A stretch of DNA of 64,000 nt. Origin: Bog-532 sp963732345. Lineage in GTDB: Bacteria; Actinomycetota; Actinomycetes; Streptosporangiales; Streptosporangiaceae. The notes beneath the pieces are model-generated. The model did no database searches, was not told the DNA's origin, and worked only from the letters and a program-made list of their open reading frames with translations. Positions 17,876 to 27,721 of this stretch are shown here, piece by piece (within the stretch, counting starts at the first letter, position 1; every line of letters begins with the position of its first letter). The stretch covers positions 1 through 64,000 of the forward strand of contig CAVSZI010000021.1 in assembly GCA_963732345.1 (NCBI GenBank). Direction: 5' to 3'. A program made the position numbers and the translations under genes.

Positions 17876-19221
17876 AAGCAGACGCGACAAAATAAGCTAG
17901 GTTTTCGGCTCCGGAGGGCCTACCGTTTGTGGTATGGCGAACGGCAACCGGGACGGGGAGCCCGCCGGCGAGCAGGTGGCGCGGCTGTACGGGCTGCTGC
18001 GCCCGCACCTGGATGAGCGGCAGCGGCGGCTCCTGCTCGGGGCGGAGGCGCTGGGGCTGGGCCGCGGTGGCATCAAGGCGGTGGCGGAGGCGACCGGGGT
18101 GCACCCGGACACGGTGGGCCGGGGAGTGCGGGAGGCGGAAGGCAGGCCGGAGCCGCGGGTGCGGGCGCCCGGCGGCGGCCGCAAGAAGCTGGCCAGCACC
18201 GACCAGCAGCTGGTGCCGGCGCTGATGGCGCTGGTGGACCCGGCCGCCCGCGGGGATCCGGTGTCGCCGCTGCGCTGGACGTGCCTGTCCACCAGGAACC
18301 TGGCGGGTGCGCTGACGAAGGCCGGGCACCCGGCGTCGGACCGGACGGTGGCGCGGCTGCTGAAGGCCGAGGGCTACAGCCTGCAGGGCAACGCGAAGGT
18401 GGCCGAGGGCGCCCAGCACGCCGACCGGGACGCCCAGTTCCGCTACATCGCCGCCCGGGCCGGCGAGTTCCTGGCGGGCGGGGACCCAGTCGTGTCGGTG
18501 GACGCCAAGAAGAAGGAGAAGGTCGGCAACTTCGCCAACGGCGGTGCCGAGTGGCGGCCCCAGGGGCAGCCCGAGCGGGTCAACGTGCACGACTTTCCCT
18601 CCGACGCGGCCGGCAAGGCGATCCCGTATGGCATCTACGACCTGGGCGCGAACACCGGGTGGGTCTCGGTGGGCACCGACCACGACACCTCCGCGTTCGC
18701 AGCGGCGACGCTGCGCCGCTGGTGGCGGGCCGGCGGGTCCGCCCGCTATCCCGGCGCGCGGCGGCTGCTGATCTGCGCCGATTCCGGCGGGTCCAACGCC
18801 GCCCGGGCCCGGGCCTGGAAGGTGGAGCTGGCCAGGCTGGCGGCCGAGACCGGGCTGGAGATCACCTGCTGCCACTACCCGCCCGGCACCTCCAAGTGGA
18901 ACAAGGTCGAGCACCGGCTGTTCGCCCAGATCACCCGCAACTGGCGCGGCCGGCCGCTGACCAGCCACCAGACCGTCGTCGAGCTGATCTCCGCCACCAC
19001 CACGGCCACCGGGCTGACCGTCACCGCCGAGCTGGACACCAGCGACTACCCCACCGGCCTGCGCTACACCAGCAAACAGATCGACGCCCTGCCCATCGGC
19101 AAACACGATTTCCACCCAGACTGGAACTACACCGTCCGGCCAGAACCCCACGAGACACCCGAACCGTCACAGAAGCAGACGACACGCCGGTAAAACATCA
19201 ATTATTTCTTCGCGGCTGCTA
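17876..19221 (+). mobile_element. ISAzo13-type insertion sequence
   Basis: The element is a single transposase gene bounded by imperfect inverted repeats of about 20 bp. The left end at 17876-17895 and the right end at 19202-19221 match at roughly 16 of 20 positions in opposite orientation. No convincing target duplication is visible. The right end lies about 60 bp upstream of the ATPase start codon, so the IS may have replaced or supplied that gene's promoter region. Confidence 0.75.
17934..19193 (+). CDS. ISAzo13 family transposase
   Basis: This 419-aa DDE transposase has an N-terminal helix-turn-helix (GIKAVAEATGVHPDTVGRGV) and the family block RWTCLSTRNLAGALTKAGH. The catalytic triad is visible: Asp in VVSVDAKKKEKVG, Asp in LLICADSGGSN and Glu in TSKWNKVEHRLFAQI. 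The length is normal for the family and the reading frame is intact, so the element may still be active. The C-terminus ends in a short polar tail. The gene has higher GC and more uniform coding character than the degraded DNA downstream. Confidence 0.93.
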   Translation: MANGNRDGEPAGEQVARLYGLLRPHLDERQRRLLLGAEALGLGRGGIKAVAEATGVHPDTVGRGVREAEGRPEPRVRAPGGGRKKLASTDQQLVPALMALVDPAARGDPVSPLRWTCLSTRNLAGALTKAGHPASDRTVARLLKAEGYSLQGNAKVAEGAQHADRDAQFRYIAARAGEFLAGGDPVVSVDAKKKEKVGNFANGGAEWRPQGQPERVNVHDFPSDAAGKAIPYGIYDLGANTGWVSVGTDHDTSAFAAATLRRWWRAGGSARYPGARRLLICADSGGSNAARARAWKVELARLAAETGLEITCCHYPPGTSKWNKVEHRLFAQITRNWRGRPLTSHQTVVELISATTTATGLTVTAELDTSDYPTGLRYTSKQIDALPIGKHDFHPDWNYTVRPEPHETPEPSQKQTTRR

Positions 19222-19280
19222 AGGTGCAATCGCGGCCGGGCATCCGGCCAGCGCCGCTGGCTACGTTGTGGAGGGCGCCG

Positions 19281-22004
19281 GTGCCAGCCGACTACGGGAA
19301 GATCCGCGACGAGAACATCGCCCGGTACGGCTGGGACACGGCGGTGCTGGACCTGCTCGGGCAGCTCTACAGCGAGCGCACCCACTTCATCTTCGAGCTG
19401 ATCCAGAACGCGGAGGACGCGGGCGCGACCGAGCTGGCCTTCGAGCTCTTCGACGATCGCCTGGAGGTGCGGCACGACGGCCGGCCCTTCACCGAAGCCG
19501 ACGTCCGCGGCGTCTGCGGGGTCGGTACCAGCGAGAAGTCCGGCGACCTGACCAAGATCGGGCAGTTCGGCATCGGCTTCAAGTCGGTGTACGCCTACAC
19601 GAAATCCCCGCGCATCTACAGCGCGGGCAAGACAACGCGGGCGAGGACGCGGGCGAGCATTTCCGGATCGAGATGTACGTCCGGCCGTACGCCGTGGACC
19701 CGCTCGCCGAGGGGGACCGCTTGCGACGGCACGGCCGGCACCCTGTTCGTCTTCCCCTTCGATCACAACACGGTCCCGGCCGCGGTCGCCGTGCGGGAGA
19801 TAGCCGCGGCCCTGGACACCATCGAGCCGGGCACCCTGCTCTTCCTCAGGAACATCAGCCGTCTGCGAGCCGGTGGCGTTGACGTCCCTGAATCGGTTAT
19901 CGAGCGCCGGGCCACGCACCGCACCGCCGCGCGCCGTCACGTCACCCTGTCCACGGGCCGTGGTCGGCCGGAGGAGGAGTGGCTCGTCTGGCACCGCGAG
20001 ACCGATGACCCGGGCAATCCCGCAGAGCCCTGGGAGCCGGCACAGCCCTCGGAACCGGCCCAGCGCGCGGAACCGGCACGGCGCGTAGAGGTCGCCTTCC
20101 GCGTGCACACCAGCGGCGGCGGGCGCCGGATCGCCGCGTGCGGCCGGTCCCCGCTCACCGTGTTCTTCCCCACCGAAAAGGAGACGTTTCTCGGTTTCCT
20201 GATCCAGGGTCCGTACCGCACGACCCCGGCCCGCGACAATGTCCCGGAGCACGATCCGTCGAACCAGGCCCTGGTGCGCCAGACGGCCGGGCTGCTCGCC
20301 GGTGTACTCCGGGAACTGCGGGCGGACGGCTTGCTCACGGCGGACGCCCTGGGGGCCCTGCCGCTGGACGTGGGGCATTTCCCGCCGGGCTCGATGTTCC
20401 GCCCGCTGTTCGACTCGGTACGCGAGGCGCTGGCCGCCGAGGAGCTCATTCCCGCCGCGGGCGGCTACCGCGCCGCGGCCGAGCTGAAGCTGGCCCGCGG
20501 CGCCGGGCTGGATGAGCTTTTCGGCCCCGATCAGCTTGGTGCGCTCTTCGATGCCGGGCGCCCGCTCTACTTCGCCCATCGGTCCATCACGCCGGACCTC
20601 ACCCCCCTCCTGTGGCGGTACCTGCGGGACGAGCTCGGCGTCGGTGAGGTCACGCCCGCGGACGTGCTCGCGATGGTCACCCCGGATTTCCTGGCCGCGC
20701 AGTCCGACGAGTGGATGACGCGCTTCTACGCGTTCCTCTACCAGTCCTCGGCGTTGTGGCAGGCGGCCGGGTTCCCGGACGGTGAGCCCGGGCCGGCCCG
20801 GACCCGGCCGATCATCCGGCTCGAGGACGGCCGTCACGTCGCGCCGTTCGACGCGCTCGGCCACCCCGCCGTGTACCTGCCGGGAGCCAGCGGCACCAGC
20901 CTGCCCACGGTCCGGCGTTCCGTGGCGGGCTCACCTGTGGGCCGACCGTTCCTGGATGCGCTGAACCTCACCGAGCCGGACGTGGTGGCTGAGGTCCTCG
21001 AGATCGTCCTGCCCCGGTACGTCGGGCTGGACCTCGCCGGCCTGGACCTGGCTCAGCACGAGGCTGACTGTGAACGCGTCGTCCGGGCCCTGGGCGAGGC
21101 GACGGTCGGCCAGCGGCCACGGCTCCTTGACCGGCTCCAGCGAACCGCCTTCCTCATCGGCGAGAACGCCGCCACGGGCGTTCAGCGCCTCACGCCGCCC
21201 ACCGCGCTGTACCAGCGGAGCAAGGAGCTGGAAAGCTACTTCGACGGGAACCCGGACGCCTGGTTCGCCGGCGACGGGTACGGGCCGTGGCTGGTTCAGC
21301 TGCGCGAGATGGGTGTGCGCGAGGCCGTCGAGGTGCGCGCACGGACCCCGGGCCAGCTCGGCCACGTCGTCATCGTGGATGAATTCGCCCGGCAGGAGCG
21401 CGGTCTCGACGGCTTCGACCCGGGCGCGGAGATCGACGGCCTGGACTTCGCCCTGGACCACCCCACCCACGCGCGGTCCGAATACGTCTGGAACGTGCTG
21501 CTCGGCGCGCACCGGGGACTCGTCGCCGGGGTCGTTGAGAAGGCCATCCGCCCGTCGTTCGCGGATTCCGCGCTGGAGAACGTCCGGTCGGCGATCGGTG
21601 CCGCCGCCGCGAGCCAGGCGTGGCTCCCGGGACCGGACGGCGCGTTCCGGCGGCCGGCCGAGCTTTCCCTCGATGACCTGCCGCCGACGTTTACCCGGGA
21701 CGAGACCCTGGCCCACGCCCTGGGCATGCTGCAGCCCGTGGTGGCGGAGGCCGCCCGTCAGCTCGGCGTCCCGGCCGGGGTCCTGCGGGGTCTCAGCGCT
21801 CACCCGGATCTGGTCGCGATGGTCGAACGCGAGCTCAGAGCCCGGACCGCCGGCCGAAGGTCCCGGGCCGGGGTAGCCGCTGGTCAGGCCGCTTCTTTGC
21901 TGTCCCAGGGCACCCAGCGGGTACGGATGGCGATTCCGCCCCGCGGCCGCCCGCCGGCCAGGGCGGCGGCGCGGATGCAGAAATGGGTCCACATGTTCAG
22001 CTGA
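19281..22004 (+). CDS. Sacsin-like GHKL-ATPase domain protein with internal frameshift pair
   Basis: The roughly 907-aa protein starts at a GTG seven bases after GTGGAGGG. A GHKL (Hsp90/MutL-like) ATP-binding fold sits at the N-terminus: N-box FELIQNAEDAGA, then RHDGRPFTEADVRGVCGVG, and the glycine lid TKIGQFGIGFKSVYAY. The rest, about 750 aa, has no recognised domain but keeps strong coding bias. Between about 19,636 and 19,720 the protein reads as low-complexity Arg/Thr/Ser. One frame over, the same bases give EHFRIEMYVRPYAVDPLAEG, as expected there, so two compensating indels are likely. The last 120 bp overlap a well-coded opposite-strand gene, and a one-base shift would end this gene at a TAG at 21873, so the true C-terminus is uncertain. 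Similar proteins occur in accessory and defence contexts; function here is unknown. Confidence 0.75.
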   Translation: MPADYGKIRDENIARYGWDTAVLDLLGQLYSERTHFIFELIQNAEDAGATELAFELFDDRLEVRHDGRPFTEADVRGVCGVGTSEKSGDLTKIGQFGIGFKSVYAYTKSPRIYSAGKTTRARTRASISGSRCTSGRTPWTRSPRGTACDGTAGTLFVFPFDHNTVPAAVAVREIAAALDTIEPGTLLFLRNISRLRAGGVDVPESVIERRATHRTAARRHVTLSTGRGRPEEEWLVWHRETDDPGNPAEPWEPAQPSEPAQRAEPARRVEVAFRVHTSGGGRRIAACGRSPLTVFFPTEKETFLGFLIQGPYRTTPARDNVPEHDPSNQALVRQTAGLLAGVLRELRADGLLTADALGALPLDVGHFPPGSMFRPLFDSVREALAAEELIPAAGGYRAAAELKLARGAGLDELFGPDQLGALFDAGRPLYFAHRSITPDLTPLLWRYLRDELGVGEVTPADVLAMVTPDFLAAQSDEWMTRFYAFLYQSSALWQAAGFPDGEPGPARTRPIIRLEDGRHVAPFDALGHPAVYLPGASGTSLPTVRRSVAGSPVGRPFLDALNLTEPDVVAEVLEIVLPRYVGLDLAGLDLAQHEADCERVVRALGEATVGQRPRLLDRLQRTAFLIGENAATGVQRLTPPTALYQRSKELESYFDGNPDAWFAGDGYGPWLVQLREMGVREAVEVRARTPGQLGHVVIVDEFARQERGLDGFDPGAEIDGLDFALDHPTHARSEYVWNVLLGAHRGLVAGVVEKAIRPSFADSALENVRSAIGAAAASQAWLPGPDGAFRRPAELSLDDLPPTFTRDETLAHALGMLQPVVAEAARQLGVPAGVLRGLSAHPDLVAMVERELRARTAGRRSRAGVAAGQAASLLSQGTQRVRMAIPPRGRPPARAAARMQKWVHMFS

Positions 22005-22132
22005 ATCTCCTTGGCCAGCCGGAGCTTGTTGTACATCACATCAGCGAGGCGGTCCCCGGCCCGGGCCCAGGATTCGATCTCGAAGCGCAGGGCGTCGCCG
22101 TCCGCGGCCGCGCCGTAGGAGTGCCAGTTCAC
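21884..22132 (-). CDS. Unknown 82-aa coding segment, possibly the tail of a fused gene
   Basis: An open frame with very strong G/C third-position bias encodes a charged 82-aa segment (RFEIESWARAGDRLADVMYN, then AKEIQLNMWTHFC). I recognise no family. Its first residues (HGIVNWH, read from just before the GTG) continue the epoxide-hydrolase remnant in the next frame, but the remainder does not resemble that family. It may be a hydrolase tail joined by deletion to another gene's 3' end. It overlaps the last 120 bp of the convergent ATPase frame. Confidence 0.45.
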   Translation of the reverse strand: MNWHSYGAAADGDALRFEIESWARAGDRLADVMYNKLRLAKEIQLNMWTHFCIRAAALAGGRPRGGIAIRTRWVPWDSKEAA

Positions 22133-22428
22133 GATGCCGTGGTGTCACGCTCGGCGAAACCGCGGATCGACTGGAAATCCCCCGCGAACATGGCCAGTGC
22201 CGTCGGAGCCGTCCTCGGCCCGGACGGGCGGCCGGTCGCGTGTGCGTCCTCGTAGCAGAAGCGGATGGCCGAGCCCGAGGTGCCCGTCAGCCAGTAGGTG
22301 GCCACGTTGGCGATGACGAAGTCGTCATCGATGACATGCGCCAGCTCTGGAAGCGCCACCAGCACCGCCACCCGGACGGCAAGCACTACCAGGGGCTCTG
22401 TAGCCGGTAGGTGAGCTCCTCGGCGCAC
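22130..22428 (-). pseudogene. Epoxide hydrolase C-terminal remnant
   Basis: The segment preserves the late part of the microsomal-type epoxide hydrolase fold: ANVATYWLTGTSGSAIRF followed by PTALAMFAGDFQSIRGFAERD. In intact proteins this leads to the catalytic-His loop (IVHW...GGHF). Here the frame breaks at about 22,138, and one base later the sequence reads HGIVNWH before diverging. The N-terminal two-thirds, with the catalytic Asp, are absent. It is a truncated, frameshifted fossil with no expected activity. Confidence 0.65.
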
Positions 22429-23962
22429 TGGCCAGTCCCGAGCCGTCAGGCCTGCCCGGCCCGGCGCCCACTCCCGGAGAACTCAACTGGCGCTGGCGGC
22501 CCGGCCCCGGCTGACCGCGTCCCGATCCGGTACGGTGCCCGGGAGGTCCAGGTCATACGGTCACCGGCACCGCGGCCAAATTCGCGCGGGCCGACCTGTT
22601 CTCTGCCGCGGTATCAGGATAGGGCTAGGGCACATTAGGCTGTCCTGTCGAGGGCGGCCAGGGCCAGCGGAACCCAGCCGCTGTCCCAGCGGTGAGCCAT
22701 CAGCGGTCGGTGTCTCGGTGGAGTGGGCGATGCCTTCCGAGGTGAGAAGCGCGTCGTAGTCCGTCATGTCGGTCTGGAACGCGTTGTATCCGCCGATCCA
22801 GATCCGGTTGCTGCCGATGAACGGCGCCTTGTGCGCATCCACGAAGGCGGCCGTCAGGCGGTAGTTCGCCTGGAAGTTCGCGTCGGTGCCGTAGGAGTTC
22901 GCGGAGCTGCGCCGTACTGGTCGTAGCTCGACATGTCGGCCGGGAAGTCCCACGATGCGGCGAGCGTGAACAGATCAGGGTGCTTCAGCAGCAGGTCCTG
23001 CCCGCCGATGCCCGATTTGGAGAAACCGATCAGCCAGTTCTGCTCGGTGCCGGTCGTGGCCAGATTCGCCTTGACCCATGGCTCCAGCTCTGTCGTCATG
23101 AAGGTCTCGTACTGGAGATTGGCGTCGTTCGGGTTGTCCGCGTACCAGGGATCGATCGCGAACGAAGGCTCGATGATCGTCAGGTTGTACTGATTCTGTG
23201 CGTTGGCCGCCTCAAGCGTCGCCATGCCGTCTCCGTAGCTGGTGCCCAGACCGGGCTCGACCGGAAGCGCGAACAGGAAGTTGTGCGCGACACCGGCCGC
23301 CGGATTGGTCGGACGCAGGACCCGCAGAACCTGAGGCCCGTAGCCGTCGTTGGCGGAGATCACGTCGTATGACTCGACGCCGTTGGCGTCCGTGCTCAGA
23401 TAGTGGACCTCGAAACCGGCGCTGCCACCGGACCAGTTGTCGGCCGTTGCCGGTGCCGTTGGCGATGATCCCGGGAGCGCCGCCGGTCCAAGCTGTTGTC
23501 ATAGGCGGCGATTCGCTCGACGCCGTTCTCGAGGAACGAGAGCGTCGTGCCGACGACCATGAGCTTCAGCTGGGTTCCGGCCGCCAGCGGGCCGCAGCTG
23601 TAGGTGCTGCCGAGCTGCGTCCAGTTGCCGCCACTTCGCTTGAACAGCATCAGTTCCGGGCTGCCGTTGTTCCAGTAGTAGATGCCGACGTATCCGTTCT
23701 GCCCGCCGTTCTGCGTCCGCACCGCCGGGCCGATCCATGGCGCCGGTCAGCTGCGTGGAGGTCACTTCGACTTGCGAGTACTGATTGCTGCTGTAGCTTC
23801 TCGGCGGTCCGCATGTCGCCGGTGGTGCCCGTGGCGCTGGTGCCCGGCTGACAGCCTGGGAGGAGATCGCCAGGCCGCCGTCGCTCATATCGGTCCAGTT
23901 CGGCCCCGAGCGGGCCGTCGGCTCGGTTGAAGTTGTCAGAGCCGCTGCTGGCCGAGTTCGCT

Positions 23963-24460
23963 GTGCAGGTGACGGCGACGTTGGTGATGTTCGCGGAGCC
24001 GACGGTGCCGGACCCGTTCGCAACCGTGCAGCTCTGGCCGGTCGGGTTGGTCTTGACCGTCACGTTGTAGGCCGAGCCGGTGGCCAGGCCGGTGGCTGAA
24101 GGTGAACGGCCGTTGGCGCTGACGCTCAGGTCATCGCCGCCGTTGTCCTGCAGCACCACCGTGCCGGACAGGCCGGAGACCGTGCCGCCGACCGAGTAGG
24201 TGGACGCCGCCGCGCAGGTGACGGCGACGTTGGTGACGTTCGCGGACCCGATGGTGCCGGACCCGTTGGCCACCGAGCACGTCTGGCCGGCCGGGCTGGT
24301 CTTGACCGTCACGTTGTAGGCCGACCCCGCGGCCAGGCCGGTGCTGAAGGTGAACGCGCCGTTGGCGCTGACGCTCAGGTCATCGCCGCCGTTGTCCTGC
24401 AGCACCACCGTGCCGGACAGCCCGGAGACCGTGCCGCCGACCGAATAGGTGGCGGGCGCG
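23963..24460 (-). repeat. Two 249-bp tandem repeats (83-aa beta-sandwich units)
   Basis: Two copies at exact 249-bp period (starts 23963 and 24212) encode units beginning TYSVGGTVSGLSGTVVLQDN. One copy has a compensating insertion/deletion pair that changes AFTFST to RSPSAT locally. The same unit occurs four more times at 25,001-25,998. Confidence 0.9.
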
Positions 24461-25000
24461 GTCACGTCTCCGCCGGACCAGTTGTCGATCTGGTTGGACG
24501 CGTAGTAGAGCCACACGCCGGGGCTACCGGAGGTGATCTTCGTATCCGTGGCCTGCACGACCAGATTGCCGTTCTGGTATCCCGAGATCGTCGAGCCCAC
24601 CGCCTGGATCTTCCATACGTCGGACGACGGGGACACGGTCAGGGCGCGCGCTTTGCTTCAGCTGGGTCCAGCTCGTGGCGCTGTCCATCCGCCACAACGA
24701 CACCGTGTTGGGCGAGTTCCCGTACCAGAGGAAATAACCCTTCGAGCTGCTCAGCCGGACGGCGATGCCCGGGCCGTACTGGCTGCCCGAGCTGGTCGGC
24801 AGGCTGGCCTGAGCGAACTGGTCATTGCCGAACGTGCTGGCACTCCAGTAGGCGCTGTTCAGCTTGCTGGCGGTCCCGGCGCCGGAGCGTGTTGCTGACG
24901 ATCGCGGGCGCTGCCGTGCCCGTGACCGTCGTCCAGTTACTCCCCAGAGCCACCGTTCAGCCCGGTCGAAATTGTCGGTGGCAGTTCCGGCCGAATTGTC

Positions 25001-25998
25001 GTGCAGGTGACGGCGACGTTGGTGATGTTCGCGGACCCGATGGTGCCGGATCCGTTCGCGACCGAGCAGGTCTGGCCGGACGGGCTGGTCTTGACCGTCA
25101 CGTTGTACGCCGACCCCGCGGCCAGGCCGGTGCTGAAGGTGAACGCGCCGTTGGCGCTGACGCTCAGGTCGTTGCCGCCGTTGTCCTGCAGAACCACCGT
25201 GCCCGGACAGGCCGGAGACCGTGCCGCCGACCGAGTAGGTCGCCGCCGCCGCGCAGGTGACGGCGACGTTGGTGATGTTCGCGGACCCGATGGTGCCGGT
25301 TCCGTTGGCGACCGAGCAGGTCTGGCCGGACGGGCTGGTCTTGACCGTCACGTTGTACGCCGACCCCGCGGCCAGGCCGGTGCTGAAGGTGAACGGGCCG
25401 TTGGCGCTGACGCTCAGGTCGTTGCCGCCGTTGTCCTGCAAAACCGCCGTGCCCGTCAGGCCGGAGACCGTGCCGCCCACCGAGTAGGTCGCCGCCGCCG
25501 CGCACGTGACGGCGACGTTGGTGACGTTCGCGGACCCGATGGTGCCGGTTCCGCTGGCGACCGAGCAGGTCTGGCCGGACGGGCTGGTCTTGACCGTCAC
25601 GTTGTACGCCGACCCCGCGGCCAGGCCGGTGCTGAAGGTGAACGGGCCGTTGGCGCTGACGCTCAGGTCGTTGCCGCCGTTGTCCTGCAAAACCGCCGTG
25701 CCCGTCAGGCCGGAGACCGTGCCGCCCACCGAGTAGGTCGCCGCCGCCGCGCACGTGACGGCGACGTTGGTGACGTTCGCGGACCCGATGGTGCCGGTTC
25801 CGCTGGCCACCGAGCAGGTCTGGCCGGACGGGCTGGTCTTGACCGTCACGTTGTACGCCGACCCCGCGGCCAGGCCGGTGCTGAAGGTGAACGGGCCGTT
25901 GGCGCTGACGCTCAGGTCGTTGCCGCCGTTGTCCTGCAAAACCGCCGTGCCCGACAGGCCGGAGACCGTGCCGCCCACCGAATAGGTGGCAGGCGCGG
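25001..25998 (-). repeat. Four 249-bp tandem repeats (83-aa beta-sandwich units)
   Basis: Four head-to-tail copies start at about 25001, 25251, 25500 and 25749. They are nearly identical at the DNA level, with a 249-bp period except for one 250-bp step caused by an extra G near 25,205. Each unit encodes SVGGTVSGL, LQDNGGNDLSVSANG, TFSTGLAAGSAYNVTVKT and TCSVASGTGTIGSANVTNV. This is a common bacterial surface-protein repeat. Confidence 0.92.
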
Positions 25999-26654
25999 TC
26001 ACGTCTCCGCCGGACCAGTTGTCGATCTGGTTCGACGCGTAGTAGAGCCACACTCCCGGGCTACCGGAGGTGATCTTCGTATCCGTGGCCTGCACGACGA
26101 GATTGCCGTTCTGGTATCCCGAGATCGTCGAGCCCACGGCCTGGATCTTCCATACGTCGGACGACGGGGACACGGTGAGGGCGGCACTTTGCTTCAGCTG
26201 GGTCCAGCTCGTGGAGCTGTCCATCCGCCACAGGGATACGGTGCTGGACGAGTTCCCATACCAGAGGAAATAGCCCTTCGTGCTGCTCAGCCGGACGGCG
26301 ATGCCCGGGCCGACCTGGGTGCCCGAACTGGCCGGCAGGCTGGCCTGGGCGAACTGGTCATTGCCGAACGTGCTGGCACTCCAGTAGGCGCTGTTCAGCT
26401 TGCTGGCGGTCCCGGGCCGGAGCGTGTTGCTCACGATCGCGGGCGCCGCAGTGCCCGTGGCCGTCGTCCAGTTACTCCCCAAGCCACCATCAGCCCGGTC
26501 GAAGTTGTCGGAGATGGTCGCGGCCGAGGCTGCCTGGGGAAGCGCCACGGCCAGCGAGCCTGCAAGGCAGGAGACCACGAGGGTCACAAGGGTCACGATG
26601 AGCAAGCTCGAATTCTTCCTGGTCTTACCGAGAGTCGCTGTCACGTGGTCCCCC

Positions 26655-26890
26655 CTCGCTGCTAGGGCCCGGACCATCGGCCCAGATCCACTGGCTGCCG
26701 GTCAGCTGCGTCGAGGTGACCGCCACCTGGGAATACTGGTTGCTGGTAAATGTCCCTGCGTTCCAGGTGTCACCGGAGACCCCGGCGCTGGCGGTCCCGG
26801 CCGCCGCCTGGGAGACGATCGTCAGCCCGCCGTCGCTGATGTCGGTCCAGTTCGGGCCGAGGCTGCCGTTGTCCGGGTTGAAACTATCAG
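26655..26890 (-). pseudogene. Detached LamG-like domain fragment
   Basis: A roughly 75-aa coding-like stretch (SLGPNWTDISDGGLTIVSQA and FTSNQYSQVAVTSTQLTGSQ) is a diverged copy of the third LamG-like part of the neighbouring secreted protein. It has no start signal of its own, and it reads in the same direction just upstream of that gene's GTG. It is a partial segmental duplicate. Confidence 0.6.
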
Positions 26891-27104
26891 CGGCAGTTGG
26901 CGGCAAGGGCTTTACGCAAGCGCAAACACCGGGACGAGAAGAGCGCAGACGACCAACAATCTCGGAGACCAAAGGGCTCTGGGTTTGAAATCCCTGGCTA
27001 GAGCTCTTGCCATTTCGCTCATCCAACCTTTGGCGTGTTCTGGCGCTGCGCGCCGGAACGTTTGTCCTCGTCCCGGCTGCACATCCGGTGGCTTCCGGGG
27101 GATG

Positions 27105-27182
27105 TAGCGGCGACATGCCTAGGTCAACGAACGTGCGTGTAAGTTCCGCGCGGCACAAGCGGCACACGTGTACCGGCGACAT
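27105..27182 (-). pseudogene. Zinc-finger fragment of a sugar C-methyltransferase
   Basis: About 25 residues (VCRLCRAELTRTFVDLGMSP) match the N-terminus of the methyltransferase at 7,971 (CRLCGADLEHTFVDLGMSP) almost residue for residue, then diverge at once. Only the first Cys pair is kept and no SAM domain follows. It is a scrap of a second methyltransferase gene, joined to the LamG fragment. Confidence 0.7.
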
Positions 27183-27469
27183 ACTTCCTCCCACACACAA
27201 CTGCCGACGGCCTCTGGCCTCAGCGCCCTCCATAGCTCACCCTGGCACACAGATATCAGGCGCGACGGCACAAACCAACTTAACTTCAATGTGGACGCGC
27301 AACACCTCGGATCGGTTGACATGGGCTTATCGCAGAGTGTAGCGAATTGTCACCATAATGTAACAGATCGCAGCGATGTTGGCGGCGCCGACGGATGGAC
27401 GGCCTGCCGCCCCGCCCCGGAACATGGGCCCGCGCGGTCGTCCATCTCCAGCCGGTCGAGCCCGATGTG

Positions 27470-27583
27470 TGCCGGTACTCACCCTCGATCTCGACCATAA
27501 GTCTCGGTGATCTGGTGGATCATCTCCCGCTTCTGCTCCGGCATGAAGACGCCTTCCACGAGGCGCCATTTGACAAGCGGCCT
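27470..27583 (-). pseudogene. 4-oxalocrotonate tautomerase-like remnant
   Basis: The strand reads PLVKWRLVEGVFMPEQKREM then IHQITET, and after an extra base MVEIEGE. This is the N-terminal half of a 4-OT-type tautomerase, where PLV follows the initiator Met. GAGGAG lies six bases upstream of an AGG codon where ATG is expected, so the start codon appears mutated. After about 27,470 the sequence no longer matches the family. No activity is expected. Confidence 0.5.
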
Positions 27584-27721
27584 GGCTACTCCTCTAGTCG
27601 TTGGGCCTTACCTCAACCGACCGTCGCCGCACCTCAACCGACCGTCGGCGCCACCGTGTGACCTGGCCTGTGAGCCGTCAAATCGTTCGCGTGCCAGGCA
27701 TCGGGAGCACATGCTGGTGCC

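Larger units (their letters stand above)
22635..26644 (-). pseudogene. Secreted repeat/LamG protein with C-terminal alpha/beta-hydrolase domain, multiply frameshifted
   Basis: One long gene of about 1,330 codons can be followed through several frames. It starts at a GTG at 26644 after AGGGGGG and has a signal peptide (LLIVTLVTLVVSCLAGSLAV, cleavage near AASA). Domains in order are: LamG-like domain 1 (about 26,520-25,995); four 83-aa beta-sandwich repeats; LamG-like domain 2, nearly identical to the first; two more repeats; a third LamG-like part (GPNWTDMSDGGLAIS, then TLSFLENGVERIAAYDNSL); and an esterase-like domain with nucleophile motif WLIGFSKSGIGGQD. It ends ALAALDRTA at a TAA at 22,635-22,637. 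At least eight single-base indels break the frame, for example an extra base at about 25,200 relative to sister repeats. The intact ancestor would be a secreted carbohydrate-binding esterase. Either it is decaying or the repeats were misassembled. Confidence 0.75.

Noticed and set aside
18281..19222. A second long frame inside the insertion sequence
   Set aside because: It is an Arg/Gly-rich frame-shifted reading of the transposase without motifs.
25001..25998. CRISPR-like periodicity in the 249-bp repeats
   Set aside because: The repeats are contiguous, coding and 249 bp long with no spacers.
25001..26665. Long plus-strand open frame across the repeat gene
   Set aside because: It is the antisense shadow of the repeats; the minus strand has the signal peptide and recognisable domains.
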